Part shown: positions 51,526 to 60,616 of the stretch, piece after piece
How positions within the stretch are numbered: the first letter of the stretch is position 1
Layout of the letters: each line of letters opens with the position of its first letter
Source of the DNA: CAZMSD01 sp964568855
Lineage (GTDB): Bacteria; CAIWAD01
DNA length: 64,000 bases
Assembly (NCBI GenBank): GCA_964568855.1
Contig: CAZMSD010000010.1
Span: forward strand, 1 to 64,000
Direction: 5' to 3'
The notes under the pieces: model-generated
Databases searched by the model: none
The model's input: only the letters and a program-made list of their open reading frames with translations
Told to the model about the DNA's origin: nothing
Translations under genes and position numbers: made by a program

Positions 51526-53064
51526 ATGCGGCCTGAATTGCGAATGAAGAAGAACGCGAAGCCGGTGTACTACGCCGGACACGGTTTTGAAAACAGCCGC
51601 GGAAGCCGCCGGTTGTCCCGCATTCCCTTGGCGGCCCTGGTTCTCGTGCTGCTGGCCCTGCTGAGTTGGCTGGTTGCCCGCGAACTGCGGATCGGTGCAG
51701 CAGGGCTGCGGGTCAGGGTGTTGAGCGATCCGCCGGGAGCGCGGATCTGGCTCGACCACCGGCCGACCGAGCACATCTGCCCTGCGGAGTTGAACCTCCC
51801 CGCCCTGAAACCCAGCCTGGTCCAGGTGCGTCTCGAGGGCTGGCGGGCGGAACCCCTGGCGCGCCTGGTGGAACCCCGAAGCCGCGCAATAATCGAGCCC
51901 CCCCTGCCGCTGGAACTAGGCTTTCGGATGCGCCGGACGTACATCGAGATTCAAGCCCCTGACACCGCTGCAAGCGCCGGAGGACCGCAAGACCCTGAGG
52001 AGCGGCACCCTCGATCCGCCGGCGCGCCGGCAACCGTCCCCGCTGGGGATCCGGAGCTGGCCGCCGCGCAGGAAGGGAGCCTTTCTACCGCCGATCCCGG
52101 CCCCCAGATCGAAGAACTCCGGATCGCCCCGGAGGCCAACCCGGCTGAGCCGGCCGCAGAGCAGGACCCGAGTCCGGGCCGGTTGCACCTGGCAGGATGG
52201 GACGAGCTGTTCAGACTGCGGATCAACAACCGCGAACTCCGTCCCCGGGAAGGCGGCCTTCTGGAGCTCAATCCCGGCCCGCACCGCCTGGTGGTGGACC
52301 TCTACCGCACTGTGCTGCTGGACAGCGCGCTTCAGGTGAGCGCCGCCGAGGAAATCGAGCTGCGGCTTCCCGACCGGACCGCCTTCGTTCGCGTGGAAAC
52401 CGCGGGGGCCGAGGGCGAGATCGTTTCGGGCGACTGGAACCTGGGTCGTGGAACAGCCCTGATTCCGCGCAGTCTGCTACCTCTGGACCTGCGCTTCCTG
52501 CCGCTGCCGGGACTACTGGAACCTCCCGGAATGCGCATCGACCGTGATACGCCCCTGACAGTCGTTGCGCCCTACCTGCCGGAAATCCGGCTGCACTACC
52601 TGCCGGGAGGCGACGATGGAGGCATCGAGTTGCGGCAGCGCGGCTACTTCCTCCCGGATCAGGGATTCGTGGCCGACGTCGAGCGCGGTCCGGAACTGGA
52701 CGAGGACCGTCTGCTCCTGGGCCGGGCCTACCACGACCGCAGACCCGGCGGGGCCCACGAGGCGCGCTTCCGGTTCAACCTGCCGGAGGAATTCCACCGT
52801 GACCTGCCCGCCCGCCTGCTCGTCGAGGCCAGCGACACGGGAGACAACTACCCGCTTTCGCTCCTGGACCGGGCGACCCTCTCCCTGCTGCTGAACGGCA
52901 TCGTCCTGGCGCAGGACATCGAGCTCGAGCGCGAGGTCCGCGAGCGCAGCTGGCCCGTGAACAACTACCTGGAACCGGGAGAGAACCTGCTGGTCCTGCG
53001 CAACACCGAGCGCTCGCGCAGTCTCAGCGCCGTACACCGCATCGCCGTTGAACTGGTCGAATGA
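51526..53064 (+). CDS. Membrane-anchored PEGA-like envelope protein
   Basis: The 512 residues have one N-terminal helix ('IPLAALVLVLLALLSWLVA') and then a PEGA-like domain ('VRVLSDPPGARIWLDHRPTEHICPAELNLPALKPSLVQVRLEGWRAEPLA', ~62-115). A Pro/Ala/Glu-rich linker follows (~150-220), then a large beta-rich region. ATGs at 51526 and 51544 are both possible. The gap to the upstream PEGA gene is 9 bases and the end overlaps the TPR gene (ATGA). Together they look like one envelope module. Function unknown. Confidence 0.7.
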   Translation: MRPELRMKKNAKPVYYAGHGFENSRGSRRLSRIPLAALVLVLLALLSWLVARELRIGAAGLRVRVLSDPPGARIWLDHRPTEHICPAELNLPALKPSLVQVRLEGWRAEPLARLVEPRSRAIIEPPLPLELGFRMRRTYIEIQAPDTAASAGGPQDPEERHPRSAGAPATVPAGDPELAAAQEGSLSTADPGPQIEELRIAPEANPAEPAAEQDPSPGRLHLAGWDELFRLRINNRELRPREGGLLELNPGPHRLVVDLYRTVLLDSALQVSAAEEIELRLPDRTAFVRVETAGAEGEIVSGDWNLGRGTALIPRSLLPLDLRFLPLPGLLEPPGMRIDRDTPLTVVAPYLPEIRLHYLPGGDDGGIELRQRGYFLPDQGFVADVERGPELDEDRLLLGRAYHDRRPGGAHEARFRFNLPEEFHRDLPARLLVEASDTGDNYPLSLLDRATLSLLLNGIVLAQDIELEREVRERSWPVNNYLEPGENLLVLRNTERSRSLSAVHRIAVELVE

Positions 53065-54599
53065 CGTTCCTGCATCAACTCTGGAACCGGGCGGGAGGAG
53101 AGGTTCCCGGGGGGCTCTGGCCGCTGGCGGCCTGTGTCGCAGCCTGGACCCTGCTGGTCCTGCTGGTGATCAGGCCCACCGGTTTTTTCCGACGGAGGGG
53201 TATGCTGCTGCCCCTTTTCGGCGGCCTGGCCCTGCTGCTGGGCGGGCACATTCTCCTGCGCGCGCTGCTCACGCCTCCCCGCGGGGAGGATGTCTGGGTG
53301 CTCTGGCCGCTGCGTACCGGCGTTCCCGGCCTGGGCGAGGGCCTGGCCGTGGTGGAGGAGGAGTACCTCGGCCGGCAGGGATCCGCCGGGGAGGCGCTCG
53401 AGGCGGCCGACCCGCCGCACAGGCTGCTCTGCTGCCGGTATCTCTTCGGGGAAGGTTCCGGGAGTCCTGGATCCGCGGCCGAGTGGGAGGAACTTATCCG
53501 GGCCCTCGGCGCCCGGCGGCTGGTGGAAGGCGAGATCGCCGGCGAGGTCCTCCGGCTGCGCCGTTGGAGTATCGACTGGGATCTGTTGCAGGCCCCGATC
53601 GAAGCGGAATACCGCCTGGGAGGAACGGGCAACGCCCCCGAGAGCCTGCGCGAGATCCAGCAACTGTACCACAATTTCGTCGCGCAGCAGTTGGGTCTGG
53701 AAGTGCCGCCGCCCGGACGCCGCCTCAGGGCTGAGACCCTGCCTCTGTTCATGACCCCCAGAGACAGCGCCGCCCTGTACCTGGAGCTTCCGGATGAATA
53801 CCAGAGCTACGAGGACCGCCTGCGGGCGGCCGACCTGCTGCTGCACATGGACGCCCCCGGCGAACGCGCGCGCATCCTGCGAACCTTGAAAGAGGGCCGG
53901 GAGCGGGCGGACAGCGCCGGGGTGGAGTACCACCTGCTGGCGGCCGCATTCCACGCCCGCGAAGACCAGTGGCCGGAGGTCATCCGTTCGCTCAAGGAGG
54001 CCCTCAGGGCCGATCCGCACCATCCCCGCTGCTACTGGCTGATCAGTCACCTGAACCGCGGGAGCCTGGCCTCCTTCGGCTTCGACAGCCGCCTTAAGGC
54101 GCGGCGAGAGGCCGTCCGGCTGCAACCGGCCTTTCCGCCGGCGCTGATCCCGCTGGCCCGGGAGCTGGCCGACCTGGGCCGGGGCGGCGAGGCGGCGGAA
54201 CTGGTGGATCGCGCGCTGGTCTGCCTCCCCGATCACGAAGAACTTCTCCTGCAGCGCGCCAACCTGGCCTATCGGCTCTTCGACCACGAGCGGGCCATTC
54301 TGATCTACCTCCGCCTGCTCGAGCGGATGCCGGACGATCCGCGACCCTGGAAAAACCTCGGCCAGGTGTACTACGTGCTGCAGAAGTACGCCGAAGCGAT
54401 TCCCTGCCTGGAGCGCGCCGTAGCCCTGGGTAGCACACCGCACCTGCTGCACCTGCTGGGCGTATCACACCGGAAACTGGGAGATCGCGACAAGGCGATT
54501 CACTACTTTCGGCGCCGGATGAAGCTGGGCGGCGATCCGGCGGAGCTGGAACGCACGCGGCGACAGCTGGCCGGCATGTTTCCGGAGCTGCAGCCCTGA
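53061..54599 (+). CDS. Membrane TPR protein
   Basis: The 512 residues have two N-terminal hydrophobic helices ('LAACVAAWTLLVLLVI' and 'LLPLFGGLALLLGGHILL'). A region with 'LGARRLVEGEIAGEVLRLRRWSIDWDLLQAPIEAEYRLGG' resembles the adhesin/OmpA-like intake of periplasmic stress sensors. C-terminal TPR repeats follow ('PRPWKNLGQVYYVLQKYAEAIPCLERAVAL', 'HLLHLLGVSHRKLGDRDKAIHYFRRRM'). TPRs bind protein partners. It overlaps the PEGA gene and ends the module. Function unknown. Confidence 0.75.
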   Translation: MTFLHQLWNRAGGEVPGGLWPLAACVAAWTLLVLLVIRPTGFFRRRGMLLPLFGGLALLLGGHILLRALLTPPRGEDVWVLWPLRTGVPGLGEGLAVVEEEYLGRQGSAGEALEAADPPHRLLCCRYLFGEGSGSPGSAAEWEELIRALGARRLVEGEIAGEVLRLRRWSIDWDLLQAPIEAEYRLGGTGNAPESLREIQQLYHNFVAQQLGLEVPPPGRRLRAETLPLFMTPRDSAALYLELPDEYQSYEDRLRAADLLLHMDAPGERARILRTLKEGRERADSAGVEYHLLAAAFHAREDQWPEVIRSLKEALRADPHHPRCYWLISHLNRGSLASFGFDSRLKARREAVRLQPAFPPALIPLARELADLGRGGEAAELVDRALVCLPDHEELLLQRANLAYRLFDHERAILIYLRLLERMPDDPRPWKNLGQVYYVLQKYAEAIPCLERAVALGSTPHLLHLLGVSHRKLGDRDKAIHYFRRRMKLGGDPAELERTRRQLAGMFPELQP

Positions 54600-54634
54600 A
54601 GCCACATCAGCGCCTCAGCGCAAAGAAGGACAAG

Positions 54635-55546
54635 ATGGATCGCCGTGGCAGCCCTTCGCGACGCGCCCCGCGCCGGCACCGGGAGGCGCTGGTGGAGAGA
54701 ATCCAGGATCTCGGCAAGCCTCCCCTGCTGATGGGAGTCCTCAACCGCACGCCCGATTCCTTCAGTGACGGGGGCGAGATTTTTCTTCAGGGGCATCCCG
54801 GGGACCTGGGACCGGCCCTCGAGCGGACGGAGGAAATGATCGTCGGCGGGGCCGAGATCCTCGACCTGGGCGGCGAATCCACCCGCCCTGGAGCGCGGAC
54901 CGTCGGCGAGGAGGAGGAGCTCTCGCGCGTACTGCCGCTGGTACGGGCGCTGGCGGAGCGCGGCGACTGCTGGATAAGCGCGGACACGCAGCGGGCCTCG
55001 GTTGCGCGCGCCTGCCTGGATGCCGGAGCCCACATGATCAACGACGTCTCGGCGGGCCGGCGCGATCCGGAACTCTGGCCCCTGGTGGCGCAGCGCCGCG
55101 TTCCCTACGTGCTGATGCACATGCGGGGCGAGCCGGCCAACATGCAGCGGGATCCCCGCTACGACGACGTGGTCCGCGAAGTGGGAGACTTCCTGGCGTG
55201 GGGCGTGGGGAAGCTCCGGGCGCTGGGCCTGCCCGCGGACCGGATCCTGGTGGATCCGGGGATCGGCTTCGGCAAGACGCCGGAGCACAATCTTGCCCTG
55301 CTGGGAGCTCTTAAGCGCATCCGTCCGGCTGGTCAGGCCCTCCTGCTGGGCGCTTCACACAAAAGCTTCATCGGGGCCCTGGACGAATCGCCCGTCCACC
55401 GGCGTCTCGGCGGTTCCCTGGCAGCCGTGCAGGCGGGCCTGGAGGCTGGCGCACGCGTGCTGCGAGTGCACGACGTCCGCGTGACCAGGCAGTTCATCCG
55501 GGTGCTTGAGGCGATCCGTGACCCGGGCGCCCGCGCCGACTTTTGA
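54635..55546 (+). CDS. folP: Dihydropteroate synthase
   Basis: The 303 residues contain 'LLMGVLNRTPDSFSDGGEIF', 'ILDLGGESTRPGARTVGEEEELSRVLPLVRAL', 'ISADTQRASVARACLDAGAHMINDVSAG', 'YVLMHMRGEPANMQ' and 'ILVDPGIGFGKTPEHNLALLGAL', the complete FolP (pterin-binding TIM-barrel) signature. It joins p-aminobenzoate to the pterin in folate synthesis and is the sulfonamide target. It stands apart from the TPR module by 35 bases. Confidence 0.95.
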   Translation: MDRRGSPSRRAPRRHREALVERIQDLGKPPLLMGVLNRTPDSFSDGGEIFLQGHPGDLGPALERTEEMIVGGAEILDLGGESTRPGARTVGEEEELSRVLPLVRALAERGDCWISADTQRASVARACLDAGAHMINDVSAGRRDPELWPLVAQRRVPYVLMHMRGEPANMQRDPRYDDVVREVGDFLAWGVGKLRALGLPADRILVDPGIGFGKTPEHNLALLGALKRIRPAGQALLLGASHKSFIGALDESPVHRRLGGSLAAVQAGLEAGARVLRVHDVRVTRQFIRVLEAIRDPGARADF

Positions 55547-55621
55547 ACTGGAGCGCCGGGTGTTATCTTCCCTGTTTCGCAAAGCAAGTGGGAGAGTCGA
55601 TTCTCCCCCGCATGGATACTG

Positions 55622-56488
55622 ATGGCCTGGTTCAAGCGTAAACAGCAGGAATTCCGCAAGCCGCCGGCCAGTCCCGTGCCGGACGGCCTGTGGATCAAGT
55701 GCACGAGCTGCAGCCAGATCCTCTACCGCAAGGAGGTGGAGCGCAACCTGGACGTCTGTCCGCAATGCGGTTTTCACATGAGAATCGGCAGCCGCCGCTA
55801 TTGCGAGATCCTCTTCGACGAGGGAAGCTTCACCGAGACGTTTCGGCAGTACTGCAGCAAGGATTTCCTGTCCTTCGTGGACACGGAATCCTATGCCGAC
55901 CGGCTTAAGGAGGCCACTCGGAAGACGGGTCTGGTGGAAGCCGTGCTGACCGGAAAGGGCACCATGCACGGCCTCCAGGTGGCCGCCGCCCTGATGGACT
56001 TCAACCACTTCGGGGGCAGCGTGGGCAGCGTGGTGGGCGAAAAGATCTCGGCCACCATCCGACTGGCCCTGGATCGTGGTCTGCCATTGCTTATCCTGAG
56101 CGCCTCGGGAGGCATGCGCATGCAGGAAGGCACCACTTCCCTGATGCAGATGGCCAAAGCCAGTGCTCTGCTGACCCGCCTGGCGGAAGCACGACAGCCT
56201 TTCATCAGCCTGCTCACGGACCCCACCACGGGAGGCACCTCGGCCTCTTTCGCCATGCTGGGGGACGTGATCCTCGCCGAGCCGGGCGCCCTGATCGGCT
56301 TCGCCGGTCCCCGCGTGATCAAGCAGACCATCGGGGAAGACCTGCCCGAGGGCTTTCAGCGCGCGGAGTTCCTGCTGGAGCACGGATTCGTCGATCGCGT
56401 GGTACCCCGATCCGAATTGAAGGAGTGCATTCACGGCCTGTTTCGTCTCCTGCTGGACGAACCTTCCGCGGGAGGATCCGTGGGTTGA
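55622..56488 (+). CDS. accD: Acetyl-CoA carboxylase carboxyltransferase beta subunit
   Basis: The 288 residues have the AccD zinc ribbon ('WIKCTSCSQILYRKEVERNLDVCPQCGFHM', four Cys) and the crotonase-like core 'SFTETFRQYCSKDFLSFVDTESYADRL', 'GLPLLILSASGGMRMQEGTTSLMQMAKASALL', 'TDPTTGGTSASFAMLGDVILAEPGALIGFAGPRVIKQT'. With AccA it transfers CO2 from biotin to acetyl-CoA in fatty-acid synthesis. AccA is not in the window. The stop overlaps the surE start. Confidence 0.96.
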   Translation: MAWFKRKQQEFRKPPASPVPDGLWIKCTSCSQILYRKEVERNLDVCPQCGFHMRIGSRRYCEILFDEGSFTETFRQYCSKDFLSFVDTESYADRLKEATRKTGLVEAVLTGKGTMHGLQVAAALMDFNHFGGSVGSVVGEKISATIRLALDRGLPLLILSASGGMRMQEGTTSLMQMAKASALLTRLAEARQPFISLLTDPTTGGTSASFAMLGDVILAEPGALIGFAGPRVIKQTIGEDLPEGFQRAEFLLEHGFVDRVVPRSELKECIHGLFRLLLDEPSAGGSVG

Positions 56489-57246
56489 GAATCCTGCTCA
56501 GCAACGACGACGGTGTTCGCGCTCCCGGGCTGCTGGCCGCGTACCGGGCCCTGGCCTCCCGGCATGAGTGCATCGTGGCGGCTCCGGCCGGGGAGTGCAG
56601 CGCCTCGGGCCACGGCCTGACCCTGCGCGATCCGCTCCACGTGCAGACCTTCCTCGAAAACGGCAGGCCTTTCCACGGGGTGAACGGCCTGCCGGCCGAC
56701 GCGGTCAAGTTCGGCCTTTCGGTGCTCTGCGCCGAGCGTCCCCCCGACCTGGTGCTCTCGGGAATCAACCTGGGCGCCAACACGGGACAGAACCTGTTCT
56801 ACTCGGGGACCGTGGCCGCGGCTGCGGAGGGCACATTCTGCGGAATTCCCTCCATGGCCTTCTCGCTGGCCGCCACAGGACGGGCGGATTTCACTCCGGC
56901 CGCGGAAATCGTCGGCGGACTGGTGGCGCGTTTCGCCGATCGACCATTTCCCGGGGAGGTCCTGCTCAACGTGAACATCCCTGCCGGTCCCCTCGAGCAG
57001 ATGCGGGGCTACCGCTTTTCGCGGATGGGCTACGCCCGCTTCCACGAGGTCTTCCACAGGCGCAGCGATCCCCACGGCCGGACCTACTACTGGATGGACG
57101 GAGCCAAAAACGGAGACGACGGCGATCCGGAACACGACGACTGCCAGGTCCACGCGGGTTGGATCACCCTGACTCCGCTCAGGCTGGACCTTAGCCACCC
57201 CGAGTGGGATTCCCTGCTCAGCGGATGGAGGCTGACCGATGGTTGA
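56485..57246 (+). CDS. surE: 5'/3'-nucleotidase SurE
   Basis: The TTG at 56485 overlaps the accD stop (TTGA). The 253 residues begin 'LRILLSNDDGVRAPGLLAAYRAL' and include 'VAAPAGECSASGHGLTL', 'VNGLPADAVKFGL', 'PPDLVLSGINLGANTGQNLFYSGTVAAAAEG' and 'LLNVNIPAGPLEQMRGYRFSRMG', the complete SurE motif set with the 'NDDG' metal site. It dephosphorylates nucleoside monophosphates in stationary phase or stress. Confidence 0.94.
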   Translation: MRILLSNDDGVRAPGLLAAYRALASRHECIVAAPAGECSASGHGLTLRDPLHVQTFLENGRPFHGVNGLPADAVKFGLSVLCAERPPDLVLSGINLGANTGQNLFYSGTVAAAAEGTFCGIPSMAFSLAATGRADFTPAAEIVGGLVARFADRPFPGEVLLNVNIPAGPLEQMRGYRFSRMGYARFHEVFHRRSDPHGRTYYWMDGAKNGDDGDPEHDDCQVHAGWITLTPLRLDLSHPEWDSLLSGWRLTDG

Positions 57247-58783
57247 GCGGCGGCAGATCCTGGTCCTCGATTTCGGTTCGCAGTACACCCAGCTGATCGC
57301 GCGCAAGATCCGCGAGCTGCATGTGGAAGCCGTGATTCTGCCGCACGACACCGGTCTGGACGCAATCCGCGACCTCCGGCCGCGGGGTCTGGTCCTTTCG
57401 GGCGGTCCCGGTTCGGTCTACGACGAAGACGCTCCCGCCCTGGAATTCGATCTGCGGGAATTGGCGCTGCCCGTCCTGGGAATCTGCTACGGCATGCACC
57501 TGGTTGGCCGCTCCCTGGGCGGCGAAGTGGTGGCCAGTGATCGCCGTGAGTACGGACTGGCCTGTCTGGCTGGAGTGGGCGACGACCCGCTGTTGAAGGG
57601 GATTCCCGAGCAGAGCCCGGTCTGGATGAGTCACGGGGACAGCCTGGGCCGCCTGCCCGAGGGGACGGAGATCGTGGCCGGCACGGAGAACACGCCGGCG
57701 GCCGCCGTGCGGATAGCCGGGCTGGGATTCTGGGGCGTGCAGTTCCACCCGGAAGTGCAGCATACGGTCCACGGTCGCGAGATCCTGCAGAATTTCGTCT
57801 TCAACATCTGCGGCTGCGGGGCCACCTGGACCGCCGGGCGCTTCATCGAGCGCCAGGTGAAAGAGATCCGCAACCGGGTGGGCGAGGACCAGCGTGTGAT
57901 CTGCGGCATCTCCGGGGGGGTGGATTCCACCGTCACCGCCGCCCTGATCCACCGGGCCATCGGCGACCGCCTGAGGGGCATCTTCGTGGACAACGGCCTG
58001 CTCAGGCTGGGCGAGTTTGAAGCCGTGCAACACACTTTTCGCGACAACCTGCGCATCGACCTTGCGGCGGTAGACGCCTCCGCGCGATTCCTCGATGCCC
58101 TCAAGGGAGTTGGTGATCCCGAGGAAAAGCGTCGCATCATCGGTCGGACCTTCATCGAGGTCTTCGAGGAGCAGGCCGCCGGCATCAAGAACGTGGCCTT
58201 CCTGGCTCAGGGAACCCTCTACCCGGACGTCATCGAGTCAGTGATGCACAGGGGGCCCAGTCACACGATAAAGACACACCACAACGTGGGCGGTCTGCCC
58301 GAGCGGCTCGATTTCGAGCTGCTCGAGCCGCTGCGCGAACTCTTCAAGGACGAAGTCCGCCGGGCGGGCGAGGAGCTGGGCCTGCCCCATTCCATGCTCT
58401 GGCGGCATCCTTTCCCGGGACCGGGACTGGGGGTGCGCATCCTGGGCGAGGTCAGCGCCGAACGGATCCACATGCTGCAACTGGCCGACCGGGTCCTGGT
58501 GGACGAATTGCGCACAAGCGGCTGGTACGACCGCTGCTGGCAGGCCCTGGCGGTCCTGCTGCCGGTGAAGAGCGTGGGCGTGATGGGCGACAAGCGCACC
58601 TACGAGAGCGTGCTGGCCCTGAGGGTCGTGGATTCCACCGACGCCATGACGGCGGATTTCAGCCGGTTGCCCTGGGACCTGCTGGGACGGATCTCCAATC
58701 GGATCATCAACGAGGTCAGTGGCATCAACAGGGTGGTCTACGACATTTCTTCGAAACCGCCCGCCACCATTGAATGGGAGTAG
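57239..58783 (+). CDS. guaA: GMP synthase (glutamine-hydrolysing)
   Basis: The 514 residues hold a GATase-1 domain ('LVLDFGSQYTQLIARKIREL', Cys in 'LGICYGMHLVGRSLGGEV', 'WGVQFHPEVQHT'), the ATP-pyrophosphatase P-loop 'GISGGVDSTVTAALIHRAI', and the dimerisation domain ending 'DISSKPPATIEWE'. It converts XMP to GMP. It overlaps surE by 8 bases. Confidence 0.97.
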   Translation: MVERRQILVLDFGSQYTQLIARKIRELHVEAVILPHDTGLDAIRDLRPRGLVLSGGPGSVYDEDAPALEFDLRELALPVLGICYGMHLVGRSLGGEVVASDRREYGLACLAGVGDDPLLKGIPEQSPVWMSHGDSLGRLPEGTEIVAGTENTPAAAVRIAGLGFWGVQFHPEVQHTVHGREILQNFVFNICGCGATWTAGRFIERQVKEIRNRVGEDQRVICGISGGVDSTVTAALIHRAIGDRLRGIFVDNGLLRLGEFEAVQHTFRDNLRIDLAAVDASARFLDALKGVGDPEEKRRIIGRTFIEVFEEQAAGIKNVAFLAQGTLYPDVIESVMHRGPSHTIKTHHNVGGLPERLDFELLEPLRELFKDEVRRAGEELGLPHSMLWRHPFPGPGLGVRILGEVSAERIHMLQLADRVLVDELRTSGWYDRCWQALAVLLPVKSVGVMGDKRTYESVLALRVVDSTDAMTADFSRLPWDLLGRISNRIINEVSGINRVVYDISSKPPATIEWE

Positions 58784-58792
58784 GAAGGCAAG

Positions 58793-60616
58793 ATGTGTGG
58801 AATCGTAGGCTATATCGGCGCCCGGAAGGCGGTGCCCTACCTGATGGAAGGCCTGAAGCGGCTGGAGTACCGGGGCTATGATTCGGCGGGCGTGGCCGTG
58901 CTCCACGACGGCGAGCTTCGCGTAATCAAGTCCAAGGGCAAGATCAGCGAATTGAGCAAGCTGCTGCCGAAGACGCTTCCGGGCAGCCTGGGAATCGGGC
59001 ATACGCGCTGGGCGACCCACGGGATTCCCAGCACGGTCAACGCGCACCCGCATCTCAGCGGCGACGGCAAAGTGGCCGTGATCCACAACGGGATCATCGA
59101 GAACTACGCGGTGCTGCGCGAGGAACTTAAACAGCAGGGGGTGGTCTTCGAATCGGAGACCGATACCGAGATCCTGGCGCACATGGTGGCCCACGGTTTC
59201 GAGGGCGATATCGCCGAGGCCGTGCGCCGCGTGCTCCTGCGCGTGGAAGGGGCCTACGGGATCGCCGTGGTCCACCTGGACAATCCCGACCGGATCGTGG
59301 CGGCCAAGATGGGTTCCCCGCTGCTGGTGGGCCTGGGCCAGGATGAGAATTTCATCTCCTCCGACAAGCACTCCCTGCTGGGACATTCCAGCCGCATGCT
59401 GGTGCTCGAGGACGGCGAAATGGCCGTGGTGGAGGCGGAGCACGTCTCCATCGTTACCATCGACAACCGCAGCGTATCACGAGACAGCATCGAGCTCGAA
59501 GAGGAGGCCGAACAGATCGACAAGGGCGGCTACCCGCACTTCATGCTAAAGGAGATCTTCGAACAGGCCCGGACCGTCTCGGACGCCTTCGCGGGGCGCC
59601 TGATTCCAGAGGAGGGCGGCGTCAAGCTCGGCGGCATCCACGAAGTGACGGACCAGCTGCTGCACGCCGAACGCATCGTGCTCACGGCCTGCGGCACGAG
59701 CTGGCACGCCGCGCTGGTGGGCGAGTACATTCTCGAAGAATACCTGCGCATCCCGGTGGAGGTGGAGTACGCTTCCGAGTTCCGCTACCGGAACCCGGTG
59801 CTCAACCACCGCACCGTGGTCATCGCCATCAGCCAGTCCGGAGAGACCGCCGACACCCTGGCGGCCATGAAGGAAGCCAGCCGCAAGGGCGCCCTGGTGC
59901 TGGGGATCTGCAACCGCGTGGGCAGCGCCATCGCCCGCGAATCGGACGCCGGCGTCTACATCCACGCCGGCCCCGAAATCGGAGTGGCCAGCACCAAGGC
60001 CTTCACTTCGCAGATCGTGGTGCTGATCCTGCTGGCGGTGCACATGGCGCGTTTGCGTCACATGGGCCACAACCAGGGGCGGCAACTGGTGGACGAACTG
60101 AAGCTGCTGCCTATGAAGATCGAAGAGATTCTCGAGGGGGCCGACGACATCCGCCGCATCGCCGAGGGTCTCGCGGAGCACAACAACGCGCTCTACCTCG
60201 GCCGGGGCCAGTTCTTCCCCGTGGCCCTCGAGGGAGCGCTGAAACTGAAGGAGATCTCCTACGTGCACGCCGAGGGCTACCCGGCGGCGGAGATGAAGCA
60301 CGGACCCATCGCCCTGATCGACGAGAACATGCCGGTGGTCGTAGTGGCTCCGTGTGATACGAACTATGAGAAGGTCATTTCGAACATCCAGGAAGTACGC
60401 GCCCGCAAGGGGAAGGTGATCGTGGTGGCCACCCGGGAGGATCGCAAGCTGCAGGAACTGGCTCACGAGATCATCCCGATCCCCGACGCCCATCCGGTGG
60501 TCCTGCCCGTCCTGGCGGCGGTTCCGCTGCAGTTGCTGGCGTATTACATCGCCGTGCAGCGGGGCTGCGACGTGGACCAGCCGAGGAACCTGGCCAAGAG
60601 CGTGACGGTGGAGTGA
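58793..60616 (+). CDS. glmS: Glutamine-fructose-6-phosphate aminotransferase
   Basis: The 607 residues begin with the catalytic Cys2 ('MCGIVGYIGARKAVPYLMEGLKRLEYRGYDSAGVAV'), then the glutaminase domain ('HTRWATHG', 'HPHLSGDGKVAVIHNGIIENY') and two SIS domains ('TACGTSWHAALVGEYILEEYLRIPVEVEYASEFRYR', 'SQSGETADTLAAMKEA'). The end is 'DVDQPRNLAKSVTVE'. It makes glucosamine-6-phosphate for peptidoglycan and LPS. No glmS ribozyme is possible in the 9-base gap upstream. The stop overlaps the next GTG. Confidence 0.97.
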   Translation: MCGIVGYIGARKAVPYLMEGLKRLEYRGYDSAGVAVLHDGELRVIKSKGKISELSKLLPKTLPGSLGIGHTRWATHGIPSTVNAHPHLSGDGKVAVIHNGIIENYAVLREELKQQGVVFESETDTEILAHMVAHGFEGDIAEAVRRVLLRVEGAYGIAVVHLDNPDRIVAAKMGSPLLVGLGQDENFISSDKHSLLGHSSRMLVLEDGEMAVVEAEHVSIVTIDNRSVSRDSIELEEEAEQIDKGGYPHFMLKEIFEQARTVSDAFAGRLIPEEGGVKLGGIHEVTDQLLHAERIVLTACGTSWHAALVGEYILEEYLRIPVEVEYASEFRYRNPVLNHRTVVIAISQSGETADTLAAMKEASRKGALVLGICNRVGSAIARESDAGVYIHAGPEIGVASTKAFTSQIVVLILLAVHMARLRHMGHNQGRQLVDELKLLPMKIEEILEGADDIRRIAEGLAEHNNALYLGRGQFFPVALEGALKLKEISYVHAEGYPAAEMKHGPIALIDENMPVVVVAPCDTNYEKVISNIQEVRARKGKVIVVATREDRKLQELAHEIIPIPDAHPVVLPVLAAVPLQLLAYYIAVQRGCDVDQPRNLAKSVTVE